Shown here one piece after another: positions 10,801-16,904 of a stretch of DNA of 26,436 bases. The DNA is from Methanobacteriota archaeon (GTDB lineage: Archaea > Methanobacteriota > Methanobacteria > Methanobacteriales > Methanobacteriaceae). The first letter of the stretch is position 1. Each line of letters opens with the position of its first letter. A program made the position numbers and the translations under genes. The stretch spans positions 1 to 26,436 of the forward strand of contig JAEZKE010000022.1 in the NCBI GenBank assembly GCA_023436175.1, given 5' to 3'. Below the pieces are notes generated by a model, which made no database searches, was not told where the DNA came from, and saw only the letters and a list, made by a program, of their open reading frames with translations.

Positions 10801-12764
10801 AGTAATGGTTCCTCAACCCTGTTTATCCTGAAGTCCTTTTCTTTTTCATCTTCTGGTAAAATAGAAATATCTTTAAGCAATGCGTGTGGATTTTGTGTTA
10901 GCTTCGTTACAATGACTTTAACGCTCCCTATAAATGTTTCAATTACATCTTCACTGTAGAGAGCGTCATTGTAGTGAGAAATTATTTTAAATTCATTGGG
11001 GTTATCTTCAATAGAAACTGTCAGTTTAGGCAGTTCTAAATTTCCCTCGTTTATACTGCCTGTAAGTCCAAATACATATAAAAATTCAGGGAGAACATAA
11101 ATTTTGCTTGAAATCCTTGTAAAGGGATAATAATCATATTTTACAACTTCAAGAAGGGAGTTTTGTATATCTTTTAAGTAATCCTTTGCAGTTTTGTCTG
11201 TATCAATATTTACAGCAAAAGGCAGTTCCTGACCTATATGGAGGTAATTAGAAACAATAGAAATTAAAATATCTTTACTGAATACAAATTTGCCCAAAGC
11301 AAATAGGGTAGCTGCTAAAAACAGGCTGTTAAAACTAATTCCATTAGCTATACAATATTCTTCAATATTTGACTTATTTAGTAAAATGAAGCTTTCTTTT
11401 AAAGATCCATCTTCTTCTTTACTATTAATATCAGGTGATATGACAGTTGCACCATCGTTCATCATATTTTTGAAATATCTTTCAGCTTCGTAGAATTCAT
11501 TTGTTTCTATTTCAAATTCATCACAAGCCTTATCTGGATTATCTGAGATATCACAAAGCAAAGAGTTTATATTTTCTACCATATGTGCGATTTGTGCATC
11601 AGAAAAACAGTCTTTATTGTATTCAATTTCCAAAAGCTGTAATCCGTCTTTATCCTTTAATGACGGGTTCACCCGGATATGGAAAGGAAATTCACTTTTA
11701 GAATTATTAAAAAGATATTCTACATTTGAATCAGTTGAATTTGACACTATAGAATACATAGATAACATTGCAGGATCTATACCATTTTGCTGTAATTTTG
11801 GACCGTACATATTGAAAGATAATTTTCCATGTGTCAATCCATTTTTAAGGACAGATTTTGTGTACAATAAAACCTCTTTAAACGTCCTGTTTTTGTTATA
11901 ATCCAGTTTAAGGGGCATCATGTTTACAAACATGCCTAACATGTCATTTATTTCTTCTCCAAAATCTCTACCGTGGTATACGCTGTTCCAGACCATTTCC
12001 TCGCTGCATGTACTTTTTGCAAAGTATAACGATACAGCAGATAACGCAAGTACAAATGGAGATATCCTTACACCGTCAACTACCGATAATTCTTTTAATT
12101 TTTCTGTCAATTGTGGATCTAAATAAAAATAATTCCTGTTGATGCCGAGATCATCTGATGAATACCAATCTTTGGAATATCCATCCAAATTAGAGAGCCA
12201 GAATTCTTCATCTTCTTTTGCCTGTTCGCTTGAGAGATATTCTTTTTCTTTTTTAACGTACTCCTCATATGAAACATTAGACGGTTGATATTCCTCTCCT
12301 TTTTTCAATGCCAGGACACAATCTTTCAGGTTTTTTGCAAAAATACTTACAGAACTCCCATCCATGATAATATGGTGGGTACGGCCCAGCACAGCCAATT
12401 CTTTTTCTGTTTTCAGGAGTGTAAATTGATAGAGGGGTGCATCAAAGATTTCTTTAAATGGTTCCTGCACAAATTCATCGATAAATGCGTTAATTTCATC
12501 TTCACTTTTATCTGACATGTCCACATATGAAAATAAACCATCTTCTTCAGAGGCATAGTACTGCCTGAAATTCATATTTTCGTCCTTTTTCATACGTAAA
12601 TGAAGATTTCCGCTTATTAAAATACCTAAAGCTTTTTTAAGATGGCCTTCATCTTCCAGTGAAAATCTAGATTTAAATGAAAGAATATACGCTTCATTAC
12701 CTGGTTTACTAATCTCAGTTATAATGGTCCTTTTTTGTGCATTTGATAGATCAAAGCAGTCCAT
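4887..12764 (-). CDS. Two-module nonribosomal peptide synthetase with terminal thioester reductase
   Basis: 2625 residues. In order: complete condensation domain C1 (HHIIMDG at 130-136); an extra C-lobe without an HHxxxDG half (about 435-640); adenylation A1 (YTSGSTGKPKG from 792); carrier T1 (LGLTSL, Ser1179); C2 (HHIIVDG from 1353); A2 (YTSGSTGLPKG from 1793); T2 (LGGTSL, Ser2177); NAD(P)H thioester reductase (TGATGFLG from 2256, catalytic YLSSK). A leading C domain often N-acylates the first residue, and the reductase would release an aldehyde or alcohol. The A1 pocket has Ile842 where Asp235 of GrsA normally binds the alpha-amine; A2 keeps Asp1843. The ATG at 12764 is chosen over an ATG at 12806 because AAGGGGTGG lies just before it and the upstream start would overlap the PPTase gene. 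The product is unknown. Confidence 0.95.
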   Translation of the reverse strand: MDCFDLSNAQKRTIITEISKPGNEAYILSFKSRFSLEDEGHLKKALGILISGNLHLRMKKDENMNFRQYYASEEDGLFSYVDMSDKSEDEINAFIDEFVQEPFKEIFDAPLYQFTLLKTEKELAVLGRTHHIIMDGSSVSIFAKNLKDCVLALKKGEEYQPSNVSYEEYVKKEKEYLSSEQAKEDEEFWLSNLDGYSKDWYSSDDLGINRNYFYLDPQLTEKLKELSVVDGVRISPFVLALSAVSLYFAKSTCSEEMVWNSVYHGRDFGEEINDMLGMFVNMMPLKLDYNKNRTFKEVLLYTKSVLKNGLTHGKLSFNMYGPKLQQNGIDPAMLSMYSIVSNSTDSNVEYLFNNSKSEFPFHIRVNPSLKDKDGLQLLEIEYNKDCFSDAQIAHMVENINSLLCDISDNPDKACDEFEIETNEFYEAERYFKNMMNDGATVISPDINSKEEDGSLKESFILLNKSNIEEYCIANGISFNSLFLAATLFALGKFVFSKDILISIVSNYLHIGQELPFAVNIDTDKTAKDYLKDIQNSLLEVVKYDYYPFTRISSKIYVLPEFLYVFGLTGSINEGNLELPKLTVSIEDNPNEFKIISHYNDALYSEDVIETFIGSVKVIVTKLTQNPHALLKDISILPEDEKEKDFRINRVEEPLLNKLFEKQVEESRDKIALIAEDGEFTYDELNRKANRIANALIKRGVNVEDRIMFMLKRDSCLIATMLGIVKAGCAFIPVDPEYPEERINQVLGDSDAKYIVTKADLPNALDVDELLLEDNEENPNPELTHENLCYLIYTSGSTGKPKGVMLTHGGITNYVSPDPQNIPIHALVTKASKMISISTVSFIVFLRETFATIMNGIPVVLANEEQAINPIELSKLFKETGADAFGGTPTRLLQYLELEEIQKTVPKCNVIIVGGETFPPQLYNVLSKYTDAEIYNSYGPTEITIASHGKLITSDDISAGETLLNVTDKIMDMDANPLPYNVVGELYVAGAGVARGYWNNEELTKERFVMHNGLRYYNTGDLAKRDSTGELYVLGRMDNQIKLRGLRIELGEIENAIRECNGIKAAFALIKTVHDNEHLCAYFTEDHEVDVSDLRNTLVNKLPAYMVPSYFIRMDSFPMTPNGKTDLKNFPDPEEDHSGLDEVIAPETDLEKDIFDMCSEILDTTDFGVITDLFQLGLTSLSVLKLVAKISQKFGVTVNVTNIMRAKTIREITKEVSSSSAVEEKHYKKQKFYPLTQNQLGVYFDCAKNPEKLTYNLPKCTRFGNDIDPERLKTALLGVIEKHSYIKTRFVMRDGEIYQERRDDLYVDINIYEGTVDDKVKNEFIKPFSLYDGPLFRFEIYKNPDETCLLADFHHIIVDGTSLNILFNDLGTIYDGGVVDEEKYDGFDLSLDELELEKSQLYRDAESYFENKVADFDSATVISPDCSGKEEEGQLGEISVSLNKSPIEKFCKDNAITPNNLFLAATAFTLSKFVYNKDILISTISNGRSNPQFQNSIAMMVKTLPIALNINSDLSAADYFDHVENVWLDVLKYDCYPFTKISDKYDMLPEFFYAYHGKIIEDIRINNSTVERESLEYEALKFKLSVNVVDTGDSFNMFSQYNDALYSENLMETFMQSISIVLDKLMKNSNALLKDISIIAEENNEEFRIDSVEEPLLNKLFEKQVELSKDKTALIAEDGEFTYDDLNKKANRIANALIKRGVEVEDRIMFMLKRDSRLIATMLGIVKAGCAFIPVDPEYPEERINHVLHDSSAKYIVTKADLPNALDVDELLLEENEENPHPELTPENLCYLIYTSGSTGLPKGVMLKHGNITNLISNHPDNQFVLDITSRANTSLSIITVSFDPFIQESFMSLTNGMTFILANDEQTKNPSELAKLFEKTKAELVTITPSRLLQYLELEDIQKAMRYCKAVIVGGEAFPLQLLNALSKYDNLAVFNEYGPTETTVGCNAKIIYDEDINVGKPLFNVVEKIMDMDGNPLPPGVMGELYIGGAGVGRGYWNRDELNSERFIEIEGVPYYKSGDFAKLEKNGEVSILGRLDNQIKLRGLRIEIGEIENAISGYDGIKSVAVAVKKVHSNDHLCAYFSADCEIDSDDLKAELKKKLTKYMVPTVFMQLDELPQTLNGKIDLKSLPEPVLAEREYAAPENDIEKFFAETFAEILGLSQIGATDDFFELGGTSLLVTKITLEAMNNGYEIKYGDVFAHPTPHELANFITGAEKSVKAEEEYSYGAINEVLRKNTIDNFVNGEKEELGNVLLTGATGFLGIHILRDFLENEEGSIYCMLRKGRRTSPEERLKALLFYYFSESYDDLFDSRIHIIEGDITSKSDFKKSLALPVDTVVNCAANVKHFASGTQIEDINIGGVVNGVEFCLEKGCRYVQVSTTSVAGESVDNIPPVDTIFDEQTLYVGQALDNKYLSSKFIAERVVLEAVTKGLKGKIMRVGNLMARHSDSEFQINFETNGFINRLKAYGAIKKIPYSVLGGETELTPIDSVARAILTLSRTPKECVIFHAYNNHKIYIADIIEIMNSIGLNISGTEEEEFKTAFAQAMEDESIKEAISGLVTAMGMGKGKGRALVPVVNNYTIQILYRLGYKWPLISDEYITMFIEYLKEMNFFDYEPLEVKLKV
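7352..7811. repeat. Copy in A2 of a long direct repeat shared with A1
   Basis: This stretch aligns without gaps to 10355-10814 at a constant offset of 3003 bp (1001 codons). Both encode the adenylation N-terminal subdomain through the P-loop. Long identical protein blocks (for example NALDVDELLLE and KAGCAFIPVDPEYPEERIN) point to an intragenic duplication or later gene conversion. Confidence 0.8.
10355..10814. repeat. Copy in A1 of a long direct repeat shared with A2
   Basis: Partner of 7352-7811. Similarity falls sharply towards the substrate pocket (about 10200-10330 versus 7200-7350), so the scaffold is shared while the specificity region differs. Confidence 0.8.
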
Positions 12765-12786
12765 AAATATCCACCCCTTCAGTGTT

Positions 12787-13431
12787 TTAATCCTGTTCAA
12801 TTTCAATATCTTGTAAGTTTATTAGAGTAGGTTCGGTGATCCTGCTTTGTGAGCATACACCAAGCATATATTCTCCCCCACAAACGTTCCACAGTCCAAA
12901 TTTGCCAGCATTTTTCCTGTGTATTAATTTTATTTCATCATTGATTTCTATACAAAATTCGTCAAGGGCAAGCCTAAATCCTAAGCCTGTCATTTTCATA
13001 TAACTCTCTTTCAATACCCATAATTCAAAAAAAGCTTTCTTTTGGTTGTTACTATTTAAAACATACTCGTATTCAGTGCCGTAAAAAAAATGCTTCGCCA
13101 GATTCAAATCAATATCTTGAATATATTCAATGTCAACACCAACTGGAGAATCAGAAACTGCACATGCCACATATTTTTCAGAATGTGAAAGATTAAAATA
13201 TACATCAGAATAATTTTTCAAGTAGGGTTTACCATATTCATCTGCATCAAATACAGGATTATTGATGCCAATTTCATCTAAAGTATGGTTTAATAGGACT
13301 TCCACCCCAACAGACAAATTTTTATCTTTTCTATGGAAATATTTACTGGATTTTTTTATTCTTGTATTGGATACAGAACTCTTCATTCTGTTAAAGTCAA
13401 GTTTTGACACATCCATGTAATATAACAACAT
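12787..13431 (-). CDS. Sfp-type 4'-phosphopantetheinyl transferase
   Basis: 214 residues, normal length for the Sfp class. It transfers the phosphopantetheine arm of CoA to carrier-protein serines, here the two NRPS T domains. Motifs are GKPYL, the FNLSHS segment, GVDIE (98-102; Asp100 and Glu102 bind Mg) and WVLKESYMK (Trp138, Lys141, Glu142, Lys146). The stop codon is 22 nt before the chosen NRPS ATG, so the two are co-transcribed and the activating enzyme comes first. The ribosome site is weak (GTGAAG before the ATG). Archaea generally lack fatty-acid carrier proteins, which makes a dedicated role for this NRPS likely. Confidence 0.93.
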   Translation of the reverse strand: MLLYYMDVSKLDFNRMKSSVSNTRIKKSSKYFHRKDKNLSVGVEVLLNHTLDEIGINNPVFDADEYGKPYLKNYSDVYFNLSHSEKYVACAVSDSPVGVDIEYIQDIDLNLAKHFFYGTEYEYVLNSNNQKKAFFELWVLKESYMKMTGLGFRLALDEFCIEINDEIKLIHRKNAGKFGLWNVCGGEYMLGVCSQSRITEPTLINLQDIEIEQD

Positions 13432-13747
13432 TTTTCTTCACATCAAATTACTTATAATGTAATAATACTGTCAATTGATGCTGTTGAATCAAATATTTTT
13501 TTTAATTTATTATAATATTACATGAAAATCATCCAATCAATTATTTAAACTTATTGAATCCCACGAGATTCTGAAGACTACCGGAAATAGGATTCCATGA
13601 ATAAAAGTAAAACAGATTATACTTAAAATATGCCAAATTAATTCAAAAAAAACCAATAGTACTATTTATACTAAATATGCAAATCTACCGAATATTCTGT
13701 TAAAATAAGTTGAGACATATCCCCAACATTCAAAAACCAAAATTCAA
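13432..13747 (-). promoter_or_regulatory. Intergenic region with candidate promoter of the PPTase-NRPS unit
   Basis: This gap separates nadX from the NRPS cluster, all on the minus strand, and no gene is seen. A TATA-like AGTATAAATAG (minus strand, 13663-13673) is preceded by TATTCGGTA (13686-13694), a 9-mer also found next to the adh TATA box. Its use would give a leader of about 210 nt. A second AT-rich candidate lies at 13500-13520. Between them is a GC-richer patch (13556-13595) whose ends GAATCC/GGATTC can pair. The choice between the two promoters is open. Confidence 0.35.
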
Positions 13748-14617
13748 TTATATTCCAATTCTTAAGTTCTCATTTAAATTTTTAAGGAGTTTAACCGCAG
13801 AATACGCCGCTAAAATGCTTGTTTTTGGGTTTGTGGCACAGGTCTCATTCTCAGTAATGGTTCGAAACTCGCCAAAATCACCTGCCACGCAGACTTCATG
13901 GCAGTTGCGGCTCACGTTAGGGTCAGCTATAATTTTCACATCCACTTCTTTACCATATACAATACTTAATGCAGCGGCCACATTAATGTTTGCAGGGAAT
14001 TTACGTACTGCATCTCCCGCTTTACCTTCATATAACACTGTTTCAATATCTACTGAGATTCCCAGTGATTCAGGAGATTTGCGGGTAACTAAACTCACTT
14101 CATTGATCTCCCCAATAGAAGCTGCTTTAATACCATCTAACCCAACAACAGCCCCCGAAGGCGTGTATATTCTGGAATTATTTTCCTCAGCTATCTTTTC
14201 CAAATGATTTCTAAGATCTGGATCTATTAAAGCTCCCATGCTCATGATAATAACATCTTTTCCCTTTTTAAGGACTTGTGGAACAATTTTTATCACTGCA
14301 TCCTGAGATGCAGCTTCAATTACTATATCCACATTATTTACCATATCATTTACATCAGGGACTACAACTCCATCTACTCTAGATGCCATGTTTTCAGCCC
14401 TTTCCATATCCATATCATAAAAAAATTTTAAATCAGCGCCCAACTTCCCATTTGCGGCAAAATCAGTTATTATACTCGCTATGGCACCACATCCAATAAT
14501 CCCTGCAACCATAACATCACACGAGTAGTCCTTAGTTAAATCTTCCAAATTAGATTCTAAATACAAATCTTCACTTTCTTCTATTTCTAAGGCCTCATTG
14601 AGAGCTGTTTCATTCAT
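13748..14617 (-). CDS. nadX: L-aspartate dehydrogenase (NAD biosynthesis)
   Basis: 289 residues from the chosen start. It oxidises aspartate with NAD(P) to iminoaspartate, which NadA uses. The Rossmann fold starts MVAGIIGCGAIA; later HEVCVAGDFGEF and NPKTSILAAYSAVK are typical of the family. The ATG at 14617 is chosen because GAAGGTG sits 6 nt upstream; an in-frame ATG at 14653 would overlap nadA by 20 bp. This start gives an acidic N-terminal extension of about 35 residues before the usual beginning. An internal ATG at 14512, directly before VAGIIGCG, would give a standard-length protein of 254 residues. It lies 16 nt after nadA, an operon. NadX suits a strict anaerobe because aspartate oxidase NadB usually needs oxygen or fumarate. 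Confidence 0.9.
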   Translation of the reverse strand: MNETALNEALEIEESEDLYLESNLEDLTKDYSCDVMVAGIIGCGAIASIITDFAANGKLGADLKFFYDMDMERAENMASRVDGVVVPDVNDMVNNVDIVIEAASQDAVIKIVPQVLKKGKDVIIMSMGALIDPDLRNHLEKIAEENNSRIYTPSGAVVGLDGIKAASIGEINEVSLVTRKSPESLGISVDIETVLYEGKAGDAVRKFPANINVAAALSIVYGKEVDVKIIADPNVSRNCHEVCVAGDFGEFRTITENETCATNPKTSILAAYSAVKLLKNLNENLRIGI

Positions 14618-14633
14618 TCGATGCACCTTCAAT

Positions 14634-15551
14634 TTAATTTTTAGAAACTTCAATCATCTTCTTAATTGCTACTTTTGCCTTTTTTGCGGTATTATTATCA
14701 ACTTTAACTTCGAATTTTTCATTTAAAAGGCAGTTTTTAATATTTTTAACTGTATATAACTTCATATTCTTACAAATTGCCTTACTTAATGCAGGTATGA
14801 ATGTTTTATCAGGATTTTCTCGTTTTAAGCGGGTGACCATGTCCACTTCAGTACCTATGATAAATGTTTTTTTAGGTGACCTGGCTACGTGGTGAATCAT
14901 GCCTCCAGTGCTTAAAACATTATCTGCAAAATTTTGCACCTCAGGATTGCATTCTGGATGGACCAGTATCTCTGCATCATGATATCTACTTCTTAAAAAA
15001 TGTAAATCTCCTAAATCAAACAGTTTATGGACATAACAGTATCCATGTGCAGGTATTGGTATAATCTCTTTATTTACATTTTTAGAGACATACCAGGCTA
15101 AATTTTTATCTGGACCAAAGAGTATTTTCTTTTGGGGAATGCTTTCCACTACTTTAACTGCATTTGAAGAAGTACACAAAATTTCGGCTTCTGCCTTAGC
15201 CTCAGCCAAAGTGTTAACATAAAGCACCACAGCTGTATCCGGATACATTTTTTTAAACTTTTGAACCTCTTCTGCAGTAAGCATGTAAGCCATAGGACAT
15301 TTTGCTTGGGTATCTGGAATCAATATTTTCTTATTGGGGTTTAGTATTGCTGCAGTTTCTGCCATAAAATCGACCCCACAGAAAACTACAATATCAGATT
15401 CATCTATTTCTGATGCTTTTATACAGAGCTCGAGTGAATCTCCTATAAAATCTGCAATTTCCTGTATATCACCAGTTTGGTAATTGTGAGCCAGTATTAT
15501 TGCATTTTTTTCCTTTTTAAGCCGCTCGATTTCCTGCAGATCACTTAACAT
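14634..15551 (-). CDS. nadA: Quinolinate synthase (4Fe-4S)
   Basis: 305 residues. It condenses iminoaspartate with dihydroxyacetone phosphate to quinolinate, the first ring of NAD. The sequence shows AHNYQTGDIQEIADFIGDSL near the N terminus and the three cluster cysteine contexts FCGVDFMAE (Cys58), VHPECNPEV and ICKNM. The ATG at 15551 is preferred over a GTG at 15560 because that GTG lies inside the AAGTGAT ribosome site. TATA-like AT-rich sequence lies in 15590-15620. The partner enzyme NadX follows 16 nt downstream, so substrate could pass directly between them. Confidence 0.95.
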   Translation of the reverse strand: MLSDLQEIERLKKEKNAIILAHNYQTGDIQEIADFIGDSLELCIKASEIDESDIVVFCGVDFMAETAAILNPNKKILIPDTQAKCPMAYMLTAEEVQKFKKMYPDTAVVLYVNTLAEAKAEAEILCTSSNAVKVVESIPQKKILFGPDKNLAWYVSKNVNKEIIPIPAHGYCYVHKLFDLGDLHFLRSRYHDAEILVHPECNPEVQNFADNVLSTGGMIHHVARSPKKTFIIGTEVDMVTRLKRENPDKTFIPALSKAICKNMKLYTVKNIKNCLLNEKFEVKVDNNTAKKAKVAIKKMIEVSKN

Positions 15552-15697
15552 TAAAATCACTTCAATAATATAGTTGATAGAATTAGTTTCCTTGTGTGAT
15601 TATAATAACTAGGTATTATACGGCATTTGAATTTCTTAATTCATGAGTTCCGTAGTACATTATACATTTCAAATATTATCATTTGATTAAAAAAAAT

Positions 15698-15742
15698 AGG
15701 GCATCTGGAGGCGATATTGAACGAAGATGATTTAGATGCCCT
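15698..15742 (-). terminator. Stem-loop with U tract after the alcohol dehydrogenase unit
   Basis: AGGGCATCT (15698-15706) and AGATGCCCT (15734-15742) form a 9-bp stem with a 27-nt loop. Read on the minus strand, the stem is followed by a run of eight T. It lies about 50 bp after the stop of the SDR relic, where the adh transcript should end. Confidence 0.55.
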
Positions 15743-15794
15743 GTTTACTGTTTATACTATTATAATTTAACTATTGATTTCTTAAATAGCCTTT

Positions 15795-16151
15795 TTAAAT
15801 GGCTCCTGTTACATCAACACTAAAATCTATTTCCCAAATTCCTTCCCCAATATCCAAAACTGGAGTTATGATGTCTGCTATCCCTGCACAATTAAGTATT
15901 ATATCCAATTTTCCAAACTCATTTACAGCAGCATTGATTGCACTTTGGATATCTTCACCGTTATCGCCTGCAGGAACAGATATAATTTTTTTGCCGTCGT
16001 CAATCTGATTGATATCATCTCCCAGTTTTTCATCTGCTCCTAAAACTACAACAACTGATGCACCTTCCTTTGCAAAAAGTTTGGCAACTTCATTTCGTAT
16101 TCCTGAGCTCGCACCATTAACAATTACTACCTTATCCTCCAATTTCATCAT
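15795..16151 (-). pseudogene. C-terminally truncated short-chain dehydrogenase (SDR) relic
   Basis: 118 residues that match only the first half of a classical SDR of about 250. The start LEDKVVIVNGASSGI and the structural motif LNCAGIAD are clear. The third glycine of the NAD(P) motif is changed (GASSGIRNE instead of GIG), and the reading frame stops at VDVTGAI, before the catalytic Ser and YxxxK. None of the missing half can be found in the next 230 bp in any frame. A good GGGGAT ribosome site remains, so a short protein may be made, but an active reductase is very unlikely. It is third in the unit after adh and fno (35-nt gap). Confidence 0.8.
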
Positions 16152-16186
16152 TTTTATCCCCTTTTAGTGAAGTAATGATTTGTATT

Positions 16187-16855
16187 TTATTTTGCAGGTA
16201 AACCTGTGATCCTGATTCCTCCAAATTGGGTTTTGTTTCTTATGTTTAAACCAATTAAGAGAGGAGTGATCTTTTCTATGATTTTAGCTCGTTCTAAGGG
16301 TCCACAGTCAATGACATTGACCCCTGGAATTTTTTCAATTAGTTCAGCTGCGACAGCCTTAGAATTTGCATCATCACCAGAAATGAGACAATCACAGTCA
16401 ATTGGTTCATTAAAGTTCATTAAAGCTGCAGAACTGATGTTGTTAAAGGCGCATATTACATGAGTGTCTTTTAAGATTTTAGCTGATCTTTCTGCTGCTG
16501 CACCATCCCATAGGTCAACATATTCGATAGGAGATCCACCTATGGCTGATTCAAGAGGCCCTGTAGCATCTAATAATATTTTACCGCTTGCCCCCTCTTT
16601 AATAGAGCGTAAAGTTGATTTTTGAGCAGCTAATGGTACGGTTAAAACCAATAATTCAGCTTTTGCTGCAGCATCAGCATTCTCAGCAGCTTCAATATTA
16701 TCCACATCACCTAAAAGGTCTTTTACCTTACCTACAGCTGCTTCAGCTTTTTCAGCTGTTCTTGAACCAATTATAACATCTTCTCCAGCTTGCACGAAAC
16801 GTATGGCTATTCCCAATCCTTGTCCACCTGTTCCACCAATTATTGCCATTTTCAT
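16187..16855 (-). CDS. npdG: F420H2:NADP+ oxidoreductase
   Basis: 222 residues, the family length. It transfers hydride between NADPH and coenzyme F420 in the cytoplasm. The N-terminal dinucleotide motif is IIGGTGGQGLG (5-15), followed by GSRTAEKA, whose Ser/Arg bind the NADP 2'-phosphate; the LDATGPLE and ICAFNNISSAAL segments are typical. A GGTGAT ribosome site precedes the ATG; an in-frame ATG two codons later is a possible alternative. It follows the NADP-dependent alcohol dehydrogenase gene by 49 nt, so here it most likely runs in the NADPH to F420 direction and feeds electrons from alcohols to methanogenesis. Confidence 0.93.
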   Translation of the reverse strand: MKMAIIGGTGGQGLGIAIRFVQAGEDVIIGSRTAEKAEAAVGKVKDLLGDVDNIEAAENADAAAKAELLVLTVPLAAQKSTLRSIKEGASGKILLDATGPLESAIGGSPIEYVDLWDGAAAERSAKILKDTHVICAFNNISSAALMNFNEPIDCDCLISGDDANSKAVAAELIEKIPGVNVIDCGPLERAKIIEKITPLLIGLNIRNKTQFGGIRITGLPAK

Positions 16856-16904
16856 ATTATCACCAATTAAATTTTTAAAAAATAGAAAAAATTAAGTTGT
16901 TTAT

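Noticed and set aside
4887..12764. Possible frameshift or gene split in the very long NRPS.
   Set aside because: All core motifs occur in order in a single unbroken frame; the extra C-lobe is in frame and not the result of a shift.
12765..12806. Upstream ATG at 12806 as the NRPS start.
   Set aside because: It would overlap the PPTase gene by 20 bp; the later ATG has an AAGGGGTGG ribosome site and begins at the natural start of the condensation domain.
13508..13530. TAATATTA-type palindrome upstream of the PPTase gene as an operator.
   Set aside because: Short AT-only palindromes are expected by chance in such AT-rich sequence, and no second copy supports it.
13710..14207. A 165-codon open frame on the plus strand opposite nadX.
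   Set aside because: It is antisense to a clearly conserved gene, and its protein shows no domain; a shadow frame.
15707..15770. A possible 17-codon plus-strand reading frame starting TTG at 15717 with GGAGG upstream.
   Set aside because: It lies inside the hairpin assigned as terminator, has no family match and is too short; the ribosome-site match is probably chance.
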